From positions 12,528-76,527 of the forward strand of contig JBJOPS010000028.1 of assembly GCA_046050465.1 (NCBI GenBank): a stretch of 64,000 nt of DNA, written 5' to 3'. The stretch is from Egaibacter sp046050465. Its GTDB lineage: Bacteria > Pseudomonadota > Gammaproteobacteria > Burkholderiales > Burkholderiaceae_C. The stretch's first letter is position 1, and every line of letters begins with the position of its first letter. Positions 42,595 to 50,029 of the stretch are shown here, in pieces. Below the pieces are notes generated by a model, which saw only the letters and a list, made by a program, of their open reading frames with translations, was not told the DNA's origin and searched no databases. The position numbers and the translations under genes are program-made.

Positions 42595-42860
42595 GCATTT
42601 CACGCTGGCGTTGTGGGCGAGGCCAGCGGCCCGGGTATCCGTTCTCCGGCCCACGCTCGCGGGCTGCCGTTTGTGGTTTGTTTGGGTCGTTGCGTTAACG
42701 ACTTGATCGGTGCGTTTGCTCTGTGGCAACCGCGAATGGGGCCTGCGCCCGGATACCCAAGCCACTGGCCTTGGGTGGGGGTTTCGCGGCAGGGCCTCCT
42801 TCGTCATCCGTCGTGATAGCCGTTCATCCGTCTGCTGTTTTGCAGGGTTTGTCGGCATTT
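42595..42860. repeat. Probable dispersed repeat with inverted GGGTATCCG ends
   Basis: GGGTATCCG at 42633-42641 and CGGATACCC at 42750-42758 form a separated inverted repeat within a GC-rich segment that has open frames on both strands but no gene-like product. The translated minus frame (KEALPRNPHPRPVAWVSGR) is one I recall as a recurrent spurious protein in Comamonadaceae, so this is more likely a repeat than a gene. Confidence 0.4.
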
Positions 42861-42985
42861 TCGTTGTGCATATCTGCGCCCAATGAGATGAATTCAGTTA
42901 TAAATCAAACACTTAAATAAATATTGGGGCGTGGGGATGGGCCAAAGCAGTCTTGTTCATAAGACCGGTTTCACTTCCATAACAA

Positions 42986-42992
42986 GTTAGGC
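42986..42992 (+). other. Left cassette boundary (GTTAGGC core site)
   Basis: GTTAGGC in the context AACAAGTTAGGC, the core at which integron integrase joins a cassette (cut after the G). Class 1 attI also ends in AAAGTTAGGC, so this may be an attI-like or secondary site. No integrase gene is in the window. Confidence 0.5.
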
Positions 42993-43063
42993 CCGACGAC
43001 GCGAGCAGCACTAGATATCGGCCTTTGAGCCGCGCGCAAGATGAGCACTACAGGAACCATGAA

Positions 43064-43327
43064 ATGGCGAAACGAAATGGGGCATATCAGAACATCGTCG
43101 TTCAATCCGTTATGGGGCGCGACAGCATGGGGCGGCCCAAGCTGCAAATCCGGCCCATGGAGGGGCAAGGCTTGGCGACCACGCTCAATGTCGAGTGCTC
43201 TAAGAAGCTCCGGGATGACTACCCAGTTGGCACGAAATTCCGAATACAAGCTCAACTCACAGACATGGACGGCACTCCATTTCTATATAGCTACTATGGC
43301 TGGCCCGTCGAGGTTCTTAAGCCATGA
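43064..43327 (+). CDS. Cassette-encoded small protein of unknown function
   Basis: An 87-residue protein from ATG 43064, with AGGA 8 nt upstream. It is predicted soluble and beta-rich: IVVQSVMGRDSMGRPKLQIR, then TTLNVECSKKLRDDYPVG and FRIQAQLTDMDGTPFLYSYY. I do not recognise a family. The gene fills a 429-bp cassette between the core sites at 42986 and 43415, with the attC 25 nt after its stop, the usual one-gene cassette design. Its base composition (about half GC) is lower than its neighbours, fitting foreign origin. An overlapping frame from 43041 is longer but less protein-like. Confidence 0.6.
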   Translation: MAKRNGAYQNIVVQSVMGRDSMGRPKLQIRPMEGQGLATTLNVECSKKLRDDYPVGTKFRIQAQLTDMDGTPFLYSYYGWPVEVLKP

Positions 43328-43352
43328 TGCTTTTGCCGCGAGAGGAAGCTTG

Positions 43353-43421
43353 GCCCAACCAGTCGCGCGAGCCGACTCGCGTCGGCAAGCCTCCGCTCGC
43401 GGCTCAGCTTCAACGTTGAGC
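43353..43421 (+). other. attC recombination site of an integron gene cassette
   Basis: A 69-bp imperfect palindrome. It opens with R'' GCCCAAC, continues with GCGCGAGCCGAC, and the distal half GCTCGCGGCTCAGCTTCAAC ends in R' GTTGAGC. AGCCGAC and GCGGCT are the conserved blocks of classical attC (59-base) elements, and an internal GCCGACTCGCGTCGGC hairpin is present. The R'' and R' cores are complementary except for one base. Confidence 0.75.
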
Positions 43422-43459
43422 GATAACTGCAACGAAAGAATATCTATTTTTTCTGAGGA

Positions 43460-43512
43460 AATATGCCTCTAGCCCTCGCCAGATATGCGCGGGTGGCTCT
43501 TATATTCATAGC
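43460..43512 (-). repeat. Palindromic repeat element (intergenic)
   Basis: Minus strand: GCTATGAATATAAGAGCCAC, CGCGCATATCTGGCGAGGGCTAGAGGC. It lies 38 nt after the attC site. Confidence 0.7.
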
Positions 43513-43780
43513 AAATTTTCGCAGGAAAAGTGTATTCCCCCAACCCGGTCAAACCACCTCCGCAGGCGTGCCGGGTGGCTGCGACGGGGCAACGAAGCTG
43601 TTCGCGATCCCCACATAATCCGCGCCCCAGAAGCAGCGTTAACGCAGTAACTGCAATCAACCCGTCCAGCCACCCGCGAGATGCGCAGTGGACACGACGC
43701 GGACGCCCGGCGCGCGCGCCAGCCCCGTGATCAACCACCCAAACGAGCCGCACCCGAAAAACAGCAGAAAGTTAGGCAAC
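43513..43780. other. Non-coding stretch without recognised gene
   Basis: GC-rich, with open frames on both strands that have no ribosome site or recognisable product. A second GTTAGGC at 43771-43777 (context AAAGTTAGGC) could be another cassette-type core site, but no attC arms precede it. It may be remains of a decayed cassette. Confidence 0.4.
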
Positions 43781-43834
43781 AAATCAAACCCCAGCCCTTG
43801 TAAAATATGCGCAATTAGCTACCAAATTAATAGC
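43781..43834 (-). repeat. Palindromic repeat element before the pseudouridine synthase
   Basis: Minus strand: TGCTATTAATTTGGTAGCTAATTGCGCATATTTTACAAGGGCTGGGG. Its edge is 2-3 nt from the start codon at 43837, so it supplies the leader of that gene. Confidence 0.75.
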
Positions 43835-43836
43835 AG

Positions 43837-44805
43837 ATGACCGATTCCAAACCACTCACCACGTTCCGCCGCGCCGCACCCCCTCCGACCGGCAAACCCG
43901 CCAGCCGCGCGCCCATTCCCGCCGGGCAAACCAACACCGCCGCCTTTGGCGCCAACGGCACCATACGTCTGAACAAACGCATGGCCGAGCTGGGGCTGGC
44001 TTCACGCCGCGAGGCTGATGAGTGGATTGGCAAGGGCTGGGTCAAGGTGAATGGCCAGGTGGCCGAGATGGGCATGCAGGTGGCATCAAACGTGCGCATC
44101 GAGATCGACAAGGCCGCCAAAGGCCAGCAGGCCAACCAGGTCACGGTGCTGATCAACAAGCCGCTGGGGCTGGTGAGCGGCCAGGCCGAGGACGGCCACG
44201 AGCCTGCCATCACGTTGGTGCAACCGCAAAACCGCTGGACTGAAGACAACGCGCGGTTTTTCTTTCACGCAAGCCAGCTCAAAAGCCTGGTGCCTGCCGG
44301 ACGGCTGGACATTGACTCCACCGGTTTGCTGGTGCTCACACAGGATGGCCGCGTGGCGCGCCAGCTCATTGGCGAAGATTCGGTGATGGAAAAAGAGTAC
44401 CTGGTGCGGGTAATTTACACGGGCGTGCTCAATACCGCAGCGGCGACCTCTGCTGCGGCCACTTACGCGGCCCGCCCCGCCTTGCCCACCCAGCTCAGCC
44501 GCATTGACGATGACGACCCGGTGAGCACCGATGTGCAATCGGTGTTTCCGCTGGAAAAGCTCAAACTGCTGCGCCACGGCCTGAGCCTGGACGGCCAGGC
44601 CCTGAAACACGCCAGGGTGGAATGGCAAAACCCCGAGCAACTGCGCTTTGTGCTCACCGAAGGCAAAAAGCGCCAGATTCGCCGCATGTGCGAGCAGGTA
44701 GGTCTGAAGGTGGTGGGCCTCAAGCGCGTGCGCGTGGGCAACGTGATGCTGGGCAACCTGCCGCTGGGGCAATGGCGCTATCTGGCGCCGCACGAGCGGT
44801 TCTGA
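43837..44805 (+). CDS. RluF/RsuA-type pseudouridine synthase
   Basis: A 322-residue RNA-modifying enzyme. After a Pro/Ala-rich N-terminal tail of about 45 residues comes an S4 domain (RLNKRMAELGLASRREADEWIGKG), then the catalytic domain with NKPLGLVSG, the catalytic Asp in GRLDIDSTGLLVLT, EKEYLV and EGKKRQIRRMCEQVGLKVVGLKRVRVG. It is closest to RluF (23S rRNA U2604 class). A low-complexity insert (NTAAATSAAATYAARP) sits in the catalytic domain near residue 200. A palindromic repeat abuts the start. Confidence 0.87.
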   Translation: MTDSKPLTTFRRAAPPPTGKPASRAPIPAGQTNTAAFGANGTIRLNKRMAELGLASRREADEWIGKGWVKVNGQVAEMGMQVASNVRIEIDKAAKGQQANQVTVLINKPLGLVSGQAEDGHEPAITLVQPQNRWTEDNARFFFHASQLKSLVPAGRLDIDSTGLLVLTQDGRVARQLIGEDSVMEKEYLVRVIYTGVLNTAAATSAAATYAARPALPTQLSRIDDDDPVSTDVQSVFPLEKLKLLRHGLSLDGQALKHARVEWQNPEQLRFVLTEGKKRQIRRMCEQVGLKVVGLKRVRVGNVMLGNLPLGQWRYLAPHERF

Positions 44806-44850
44806 TCCGGTCTGAATTGCAGCTAAAAGCCCAGGCAGGAAGATTCGGTA

Positions 44851-45084
44851 TCAAGCCAAAGACCGGGTATCGGGCAAGCCCATGGGCTCAGTATCTTTGT
44901 AAGTAGTCTCCGTGAACCGGCTGTCAGGTCTGGATTCCTGCGGCTGGATACTTTCCTGCCAGAGGTCCCATACCGTATCCGAATCACTCTCCACCACCTC
45001 AGGTTGCGGCAAAGGATCCAGCATAGGGTCAAAAGTCTTACCGCCAGCTGGCAGTACAGCGGGCTTTGGTGTAGCCAGTTTCAT
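44851..45084 (-). CDS. Small hypothetical protein
   Basis: A 77-residue acidic, proline-rich protein (LATPKPAVLPAGGKTFDPMLDPLPQPEVVESDSD, then TVWDLWQES). The start ATG at 45084 follows AGGAG at good spacing. I recall similar short proteins in Comamonadaceae but no function. It is probably disordered. It is divergent from htpG, with 132 nt between the starts. Confidence 0.55.
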   Translation of the reverse strand: MKLATPKPAVLPAGGKTFDPMLDPLPQPEVVESDSDTVWDLWQESIQPQESRPDSRFTETTYKDTEPMGLPDTRSLA

Positions 45085-45216
45085 TGCAACTCCTGATTGC
45101 GAACCCTTGAAGCTGACGCCGTCGCCCATAATTGGGGCTTACCACGTCTGGCACCCATATCCCGGGCGCGGGTTCCGATTTTATAGGCATATTCAATTTT
45201 TCACGCATTACTCCTC

Positions 45217-47217
45217 ATGACCAAGCAAACCCTTTCCTTTCAGGCCGAAGTGGCCCAACTACTGCACCTGGTAACCCATGCGCTGTACTCCAACAAGGAA
45301 ATTTTCCTGCGGGAACTGATCTCCAACGCATCCGACGCCTGCGACAAGCTGCGCTTTGACGCCATCAACGACAGTGGCCTGCTGGAGGATGCGCCCAACC
45401 TCGAAGTGCGGGTGAGCTTTGACAAGGACGCCAAAACGCTGACCATCACCGACAACGGCATCGGCATGAGCACGCAGGAAGCCATTGACCACCTGGGCAC
45501 GATTGCCAAGAGCGGCACCAAAGACTTTATGAGCAAGCTCAGCGGCGACCAGAAGGCCACCATGTCAGAAGAAGGGCAGCTGATTGGCCAGTTTGGCGTG
45601 GGCTTTTACTCAGGCTTTATCGTGGCTGACAAGATCACCGCGGAGTCGCGCCGTGCAGGCATGAAAGCTTCTGAGGGCGTGCGCTGGATAAGCGGTGGTG
45701 CGGGTGATTTTGAGGTGGAAAGCATCACCCGTGACAAGCGGGGAACGAGCATCATCCTGCACCTGCGTGAAGACGCACTGGAATACGCCAACGCCTGGAA
45801 GATCAAGGGCATCATCAGCAAATACTCCGACCACATCAGCCTGCCCATCCTCATGGAAAAGGAAGAGTGGCAAGACGGCGAGTTGATCAACCCGAGTGAT
45901 GAGAAAGGCGGTCGCCAGCCCGGCGCCATGGTCAAGACCGGCGAGTGGGAAACCGTCAACAAGGCCAGCGCCATCTGGAGCCGCCCCAAAAAAGACATCA
46001 CCGACGAACAGTACGACGAGTTCTACAAGCAGATCAGCCACGACTTTGAAGCCCCGCTGGCCCGCACCCACAACCGCGTGGAAGGCAGCACCGAATACAC
46101 CCAGTTGCTCTACATCCCCGGCAAAGCCCCGATGGACCTGTGGAATCGTGACAAAAAAGGCGGCTTGAAGCTGTATGTGAAGCGCGTGTTCATCATGGAC
46201 GACGCGGAGGCGCTGCTGCCGACCTACCTGCGGTTTGTGAAAGGCGTGGTGGACTCTGCCGACCTGCCGCTGAACGTGAGCCGTGAGCTGCTGCAGGAAA
46301 GCCGCGATGTGAAAGCCATCCGCGAGGGCTGCACCAAGCGCGTGCTGGGCATGCTGGAAGATCTGGCCAAGCATGACAAGGCGCCGGAAACGTCCACAAC
46401 GGACGGCGGCGTGACCGATGTGGTTTGCGCAGAAGACAAGGCAGAAGCCGAAGCGAACGTCGGCAAATACACGAAGTTCTACAACGAGTTCGGTGCCGTC
46501 CTCAAGGAAGGCCTGGGCGAAGACTTCGCCAACAAGGAGCGGCTGGCCAAACTGCTACGCTTTGCCAGCAGCACGAGCGACACCGTGCGTGTGGGTTTTG
46601 CCGACTACAAGGCGCGCATGAAAGAAGGCCAGGAGGCCATCTACTTTATTACCGCCGACAACGCGGCCGCTGCCAAGAACAGCCCGCAGCTCGAAGTGTT
46701 CAAGAAAAAAGGCATTGAAGTGCTCTTGATGACCGACCGCGTGGACGAGTGGGCGCTGAACTACCTGCACGACTTCGACGGCACACCGCTGCAAAGCGTA
46801 GCCAAGGGCGCAGTGGACCTGGGCAAGCTGCAGGACGAGACCGAAAAGAAGGCCGCCGAGGAAGCTGCCGAAGCCTTCAAGCCATTGCTGGCCAAACTGA
46901 AGGAAGCGCTGAAAGACAAGGCCGAAGACGTGCGCGTCACCACCCGTCTGGTGGATTCGCCAGCCTGCCTGGTCGTGCAGGACCACGGCATGAGCACGCA
47001 GCTGGCCCGCATGCTCAAGCAAGCCGGACAGGAAGCCCCCGAAGTAAAGCCCGTGCTGGAGGTGAATGTCGAGCACGCGCTGGTGAAAAAGCTCGACGGC
47101 TCGGTGCATTTCAACGATCTGGCGCACATCCTGTTTGACCAGGCGCTGCTGGCCGAAGGCGGCATGCCGGCCGACCCGGCGGCTTATGTGAAGCGCGTCA
47201 ACGCGCTATTGGTGTAA
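45217..47217 (+). CDS. htpG: Hsp90 chaperone HtpG
   Basis: A 666-residue cytosolic Hsp90. The N-terminal ATPase domain has LLHLVTHALYSNKEIFLRELISNASDACDKLRF, TITDNGIGMS and GQFGVGFYSGFIVADKI. The middle domain shows LYVKRVFIMDD and PLNVSRELLQESRDVK, and a C-terminal dimerisation domain follows (NVEHALVKKL). The length is slightly above E. coli HtpG (624) because of acidic insertions near residue 395 (THDKAPETSTTDGGVTD region). No sigma32 promoter was confidently read upstream. Confidence 0.96.
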   Translation: MTKQTLSFQAEVAQLLHLVTHALYSNKEIFLRELISNASDACDKLRFDAINDSGLLEDAPNLEVRVSFDKDAKTLTITDNGIGMSTQEAIDHLGTIAKSGTKDFMSKLSGDQKATMSEEGQLIGQFGVGFYSGFIVADKITAESRRAGMKASEGVRWISGGAGDFEVESITRDKRGTSIILHLREDALEYANAWKIKGIISKYSDHISLPILMEKEEWQDGELINPSDEKGGRQPGAMVKTGEWETVNKASAIWSRPKKDITDEQYDEFYKQISHDFEAPLARTHNRVEGSTEYTQLLYIPGKAPMDLWNRDKKGGLKLYVKRVFIMDDAEALLPTYLRFVKGVVDSADLPLNVSRELLQESRDVKAIREGCTKRVLGMLEDLAKHDKAPETSTTDGGVTDVVCAEDKAEAEANVGKYTKFYNEFGAVLKEGLGEDFANKERLAKLLRFASSTSDTVRVGFADYKARMKEGQEAIYFITADNAAAAKNSPQLEVFKKKGIEVLLMTDRVDEWALNYLHDFDGTPLQSVAKGAVDLGKLQDETEKKAAEEAAEAFKPLLAKLKEALKDKAEDVRVTTRLVDSPACLVVQDHGMSTQLARMLKQAGQEAPEVKPVLEVNVEHALVKKLDGSVHFNDLAHILFDQALLAEGGMPADPAAYVKRVNALLV

Positions 47218-47227
47218 GCTGATTCGC

Positions 47228-47542
47228 ATGAACATGCCGCACACCTCCCGCATGGCGACCCCGGTAGCCTTGGCCATGATCACCGCGGCCGCGCTGCTGC
47301 TAGCCGGTTGTGCGGGTGGCGTAGGGGCCGGCATCGGCATTGCGGTGGGCATTCCCGGCGTGTCGATCGGTGTGGGCGTCAACCAGAATGGTCAGGTCAG
47401 CGCAGGCGTCGGGGTGGGCGCGAGCAAAAACGTGGGCAACGCCAGTGTGGGAGTGGGCGTTGGGGCCAGCACGGTGATCCATGATCCCAACGCGCCCCCA
47501 TCGGGCCATCAAACCGGGAATGTACCCGGCATCCACCCCTGA
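47228..47542 (+). CDS. Small glycine/valine-rich lipoprotein
   Basis: A 104-residue lipoprotein: signal peptide with lipobox LLAGC near residue 28, then repeats of GVGVGAS/GIGIAVG type and a Pro-rich C-terminus. The alternating small residues resemble glycine-zipper surface proteins. It starts 11 nt after htpG without a clear ribosome site of its own. No function is known. Confidence 0.65.
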   Translation: MNMPHTSRMATPVALAMITAAALLLAGCAGGVGAGIGIAVGIPGVSIGVGVNQNGQVSAGVGVGASKNVGNASVGVGVGASTVIHDPNAPPSGHQTGNVPGIHP

Positions 47543-47556
47543 AAAGGGACGGTCGC

Positions 47557-47814
47557 TCAAGCTGACGGCGTGCTGGCCTGCGGGGCAGCCAGCGCTTCGT
47601 CCAGCGCCTTGCAGGACGGGGCACATACTGCCTGTGATTTGCCCAGCACCTTGCGGGTGCCCATCATGGAGCGCACCCGGTGCTTGCCACACAGAAAGCA
47701 GGACATTGTGGCGCCGCCAAAGGCCGTCGCTGCCGCAAACGGCGAGCCTGACACCTTGGATTTGTAGCGCAGACCGCCATCCAGAACGGCGGTTTTGGGT
47801 TCAGCTTTAGCCAT
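47557..47814 (-). CDS. Small cysteine-containing protein, possibly zinc-binding
   Basis: An 85-residue protein with a core CFLCGKHRVRSMMGTRKVLG followed by SQAVCAPSCKAL: two Cys pairs (CxxC and CxxxC) about 23 residues apart, consistent with a small zinc ribbon or treble clef. The N-terminal 35 residues are basic to neutral and the C-terminus Ala/Pro-rich. I recall relatives in Comamonadaceae without function. It is convergent with the lipoprotein gene. Confidence 0.65.
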   Translation of the reverse strand: MAKAEPKTAVLDGGLRYKSKVSGSPFAAATAFGGATMSCFLCGKHRVRSMMGTRKVLGKSQAVCAPSCKALDEALAAPQASTPSA

Positions 47815-47909
47815 GGTTCACATCCATGTTCGTGTAGTAGTTCATGTTGAGTCTGATGTAAGGAATGTGGAGTCACTTTGGCCGCTTTTCAAGCGGAAAC
47901 AACCCCCAA

Positions 47910-48983
47910 TCATGCCACGAGCGGCTCTTCGGCCATGGCTTGGAGCTGTTCTTCCAGCATCTGCACCTGGCCCTGCCAGTAATCACTGGACCCAAACCAG
48001 GGGAAATTGATCGGAAAAGTGGGGTCGTCCCAGCGCCGGGCCAGCCAGGCGCTGTAGTGGATCAGCCGCAGCGTGCGCAGGGGCTCGATCAGGGCCAGTT
48101 CGCGGCGGTCAAACGGGCGAAACTGCTCGTAACCGTCCACCAAAGCGCCCAACTGGCGGGTACGTTGCGAGCGGTCTCCGCTGAGCAGCATCCACAAATC
48201 CTGCACGGCCGGGCCGGTGCGGGCGTCATCCAGATCAACAAAATGAGGCCCCGGGCCGGCAGCGGCAGGCACGTCAGCTGGCGTCCACAGGATGTTGCCG
48301 GGGTGACAGTCGCCATGCAGACGAAAGAGGGCTATCGGGGTTGAGTCGGGGTTGGCGTCAATGCGGGAGTTCTGGGCATTATTCGGGCTATTTTTATGGT
48401 CTTTTTGGCCTTCATCCCCCGTCAAACATGCGTGAGTAGCTATTAAATCAATAGCGTTCTGCGAAACCTTCTCCCAGACTGACTGCACGTCCAGCGGCAC
48501 CTTGTCGTGGCTGAGCAGCCATTCGCGGGAGTCGATGCCAAAGGTTTGCACGTCCAGCGCGGGCCGGCTGACGAAGGGGCGTGCCGCGCCCACGGTGTGG
48601 ATGCGCGCCAGAAACCGGCCAATCCACTCCAGCACGTCCAGATCGTCCAGTTCCGGCGCCCGCCCGCCGCGGCGCGGGCTGACGCTGAACGCAAACCCGT
48701 TGAAATGATGCAGCGAGCGCCCTTGCAGGATCAGCGGTCCGATGGTGGGCACTTCGGCGGCCATCAGTTCGGCGGAAAAGGCGTGTTCTTCCAGAATTTG
48801 GGCGTCGCTCCAGCGCTCGGGGCGGTAAAACTTGGCCACCACGAGGGTGCCGTCTTCCAGATTCACCTGATAAACGCGGTTTTCGTAGGAGCTGAGCGCC
48901 TGCAGGCGGCCGTCGCCAAACAATCCCACACTGGCCAGGGCGTCCAGAACAACATCGGGGGTGAGGGATTCAAATGCGTGCAT
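47910..48983 (-). CDS. srkA: Stress response kinase A (YihE/SrkA type)
   Basis: A 357-residue APH-fold protein kinase. It starts FESLTPDVVLDALASVGLFGDGRLQALSSYENRVYQV, with a Lys-containing strand (TLVVAKFYRPERW), catalytic loop RLHGDCHPGNILW near residues 216-228 and the metal-binding FVDLDDAR. SrkA counteracts MazEF-type death and protects from envelope stress in E. coli. Residues about 177-194, before the catalytic loop, come from an in-frame palindromic repeat; the following about 20 polar residues (DHKNSPNNAQNSRIDANPDS) look like an extended loop too. Confidence 0.88.
   Translation of the reverse strand: MHAFESLTPDVVLDALASVGLFGDGRLQALSSYENRVYQVNLEDGTLVVAKFYRPERWSDAQILEEHAFSAELMAAEVPTIGPLILQGRSLHHFNGFAFSVSPRRGGRAPELDDLDVLEWIGRFLARIHTVGAARPFVSRPALDVQTFGIDSREWLLSHDKVPLDVQSVWEKVSQNAIDLIATHACLTGDEGQKDHKNSPNNAQNSRIDANPDSTPIALFRLHGDCHPGNILWTPADVPAAAGPGPHFVDLDDARTGPAVQDLWMLLSGDRSQRTRQLGALVDGYEQFRPFDRRELALIEPLRTLRLIHYSAWLARRWDDPTFPINFPWFGSSDYWQGQVQMLEEQLQAMAEEPLVA
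48401..48455 (-). repeat. Palindromic repeat element inside srkA
   Basis: Minus strand: GCTATTGATTTAATAGCTACTCACGCATGTTTGACGGGGGATGAAGGCC. The core is intact; the right half has drifted. In frame it gives NAIDLIATHACLTGDEGQ, close to the peptide footprint of the puuD copy. Confidence 0.8.
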
Positions 48984-49048
48984 GCCCTATTGTCCCCCGC
49001 GGGGCATATCCAGCCGTCAGGGCGGGTTACCCGGTTTTTTTCAGCTGC

Positions 49049-49801
49049 TCAGCGGCCGATGCACAGACGGTCGGCAAAAAAGATGGGCAACCCGGCGGCG
49101 CGGATGGCGGCGGCAGCCCCTTCATGGTCGTAGGGCACGCGGTGAAAGGTGAGTTCGTTCCCGTCGGTGTCCAGCAACGCGTACATGGCACGGGGGTCCC
49201 CATCGCGCGGCTGCCCCACCGAGCCAATGGTGCCCAGCAACTGCCCTTTGGGTGGCAGTGCAATGGGCAGGCCCGGCATGGGCGTGATGCGGGTCAGCGT
49301 GGGGCCGTCGTCGCGGTAATACAGGGTTTGCATGTGCACGTGCCCGCCAAAGACAAAGCGCACTTCAGGAATTTTGGACGCGGCGGTGAGGCTGAGCCCG
49401 GCCGCCCGCTGGTCGTACACGTAATGCCACAGCTCGGGAGCATCCACACTGGCGTGAACCAGAAGCACCGCGCCATCTTGCGCCACCAAAGGCAAAGCAT
49501 CAAGAAATGTGCGGTAAGCGTCGCTGAGTTGCCGATGAGTCCACGCTGCCGTGCTTTCTCCCACAGTGAGCACTTGCTGGGGCGGGTGGGTCGCCAGCTC
49601 GTCGTGATTGCCCTTGATCACCAGTGCACCATCCGCAGCCATTGCCACAACACGCGCCATCACAGCCTGAGGGTCAGCTCCATAACCCACCAGGTCACCC
49701 AGTAACGCAAACCGCGTAGCCCCATGGTCACGTGCGTGCGCCAGACACGCATCCAGTGCCTGGATGTTGGCGTGAATATCAGATAACAGGGCCAGTTTCA
49801 T
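49049..49801 (-). CDS. Metallophosphoesterase (YfcE/MJ0936 type)
   Basis: A 250-residue calcineurin-like phosphoesterase with the metal motifs LLSDIHANIQALDA, LLGDLVGYGADP, IKGNHDEL and FVFGGHVHMQTLY. Such proteins are phosphodiesterases, some acting on nucleotides. The ATG at 49801 starts the first strand; six residues upstream in the longer frame are not conserved. The gene follows srkA's start region divergently at 65 nt. Confidence 0.88.
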   Translation of the reverse strand: MKLALLSDIHANIQALDACLAHARDHGATRFALLGDLVGYGADPQAVMARVVAMAADGALVIKGNHDELATHPPQQVLTVGESTAAWTHRQLSDAYRTFLDALPLVAQDGAVLLVHASVDAPELWHYVYDQRAAGLSLTAASKIPEVRFVFGGHVHMQTLYYRDDGPTLTRITPMPGLPIALPPKGQLLGTIGSVGQPRDGDPRAMYALLDTDGNELTFHRVPYDHEGAAAAIRAAGLPIFFADRLCIGR

Positions 49802-49870
49802 GCGAAACCAAAGACACACTGCAAGGTGGTGGACAGTCGGTCTTTACGGAACAGAAAACAAATGGTACTC

Positions 49871-49996
49871 ATGGCTCAACCTAAAAATGACAAAACCAGT
49901 CCGCACTTTCTGCGGTTGGCCCGAAAGTGCGCACCGGACAGTCCCTGCACTTCAGAACACGTAATCAGCGCTTTATTATCCATTGTGCCCCTGTGA
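49871..49996 (+). other. Intergenic hairpin and possible 41-codon open frame
   Basis: Between the phosphoesterase and the GMC oxidoreductase lies a stable hairpin (GCACTTTC 49903-49910 with GAAAGTGC 49923-49930, plus outer GTCC/GGAC) inside an open frame starting ATGGCTCAACC at 49871 and ending 33 nt before the oxidoreductase start. There is no ribosome site for the frame. The hairpin may be a small RNA or leader structure. Confidence 0.25.
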
Positions 49997-50029
49997 TCGG
50001 CATCTGCCTCCACCCATGGAACTCTGACC

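Noticed and set aside
43469..43753. A 94-codon open frame on the minus strand
   Set aside because: It has no ribosome site, recognisable motif or matching codon use, and its 3' end runs into a palindromic repeat copy. Treated as non-coding.
43771..43777. A second GTTAGGC as a further attC or attI
   Set aside because: No complementary R'' core or stem was found in the preceding 100 bases; only the core heptamer matches.
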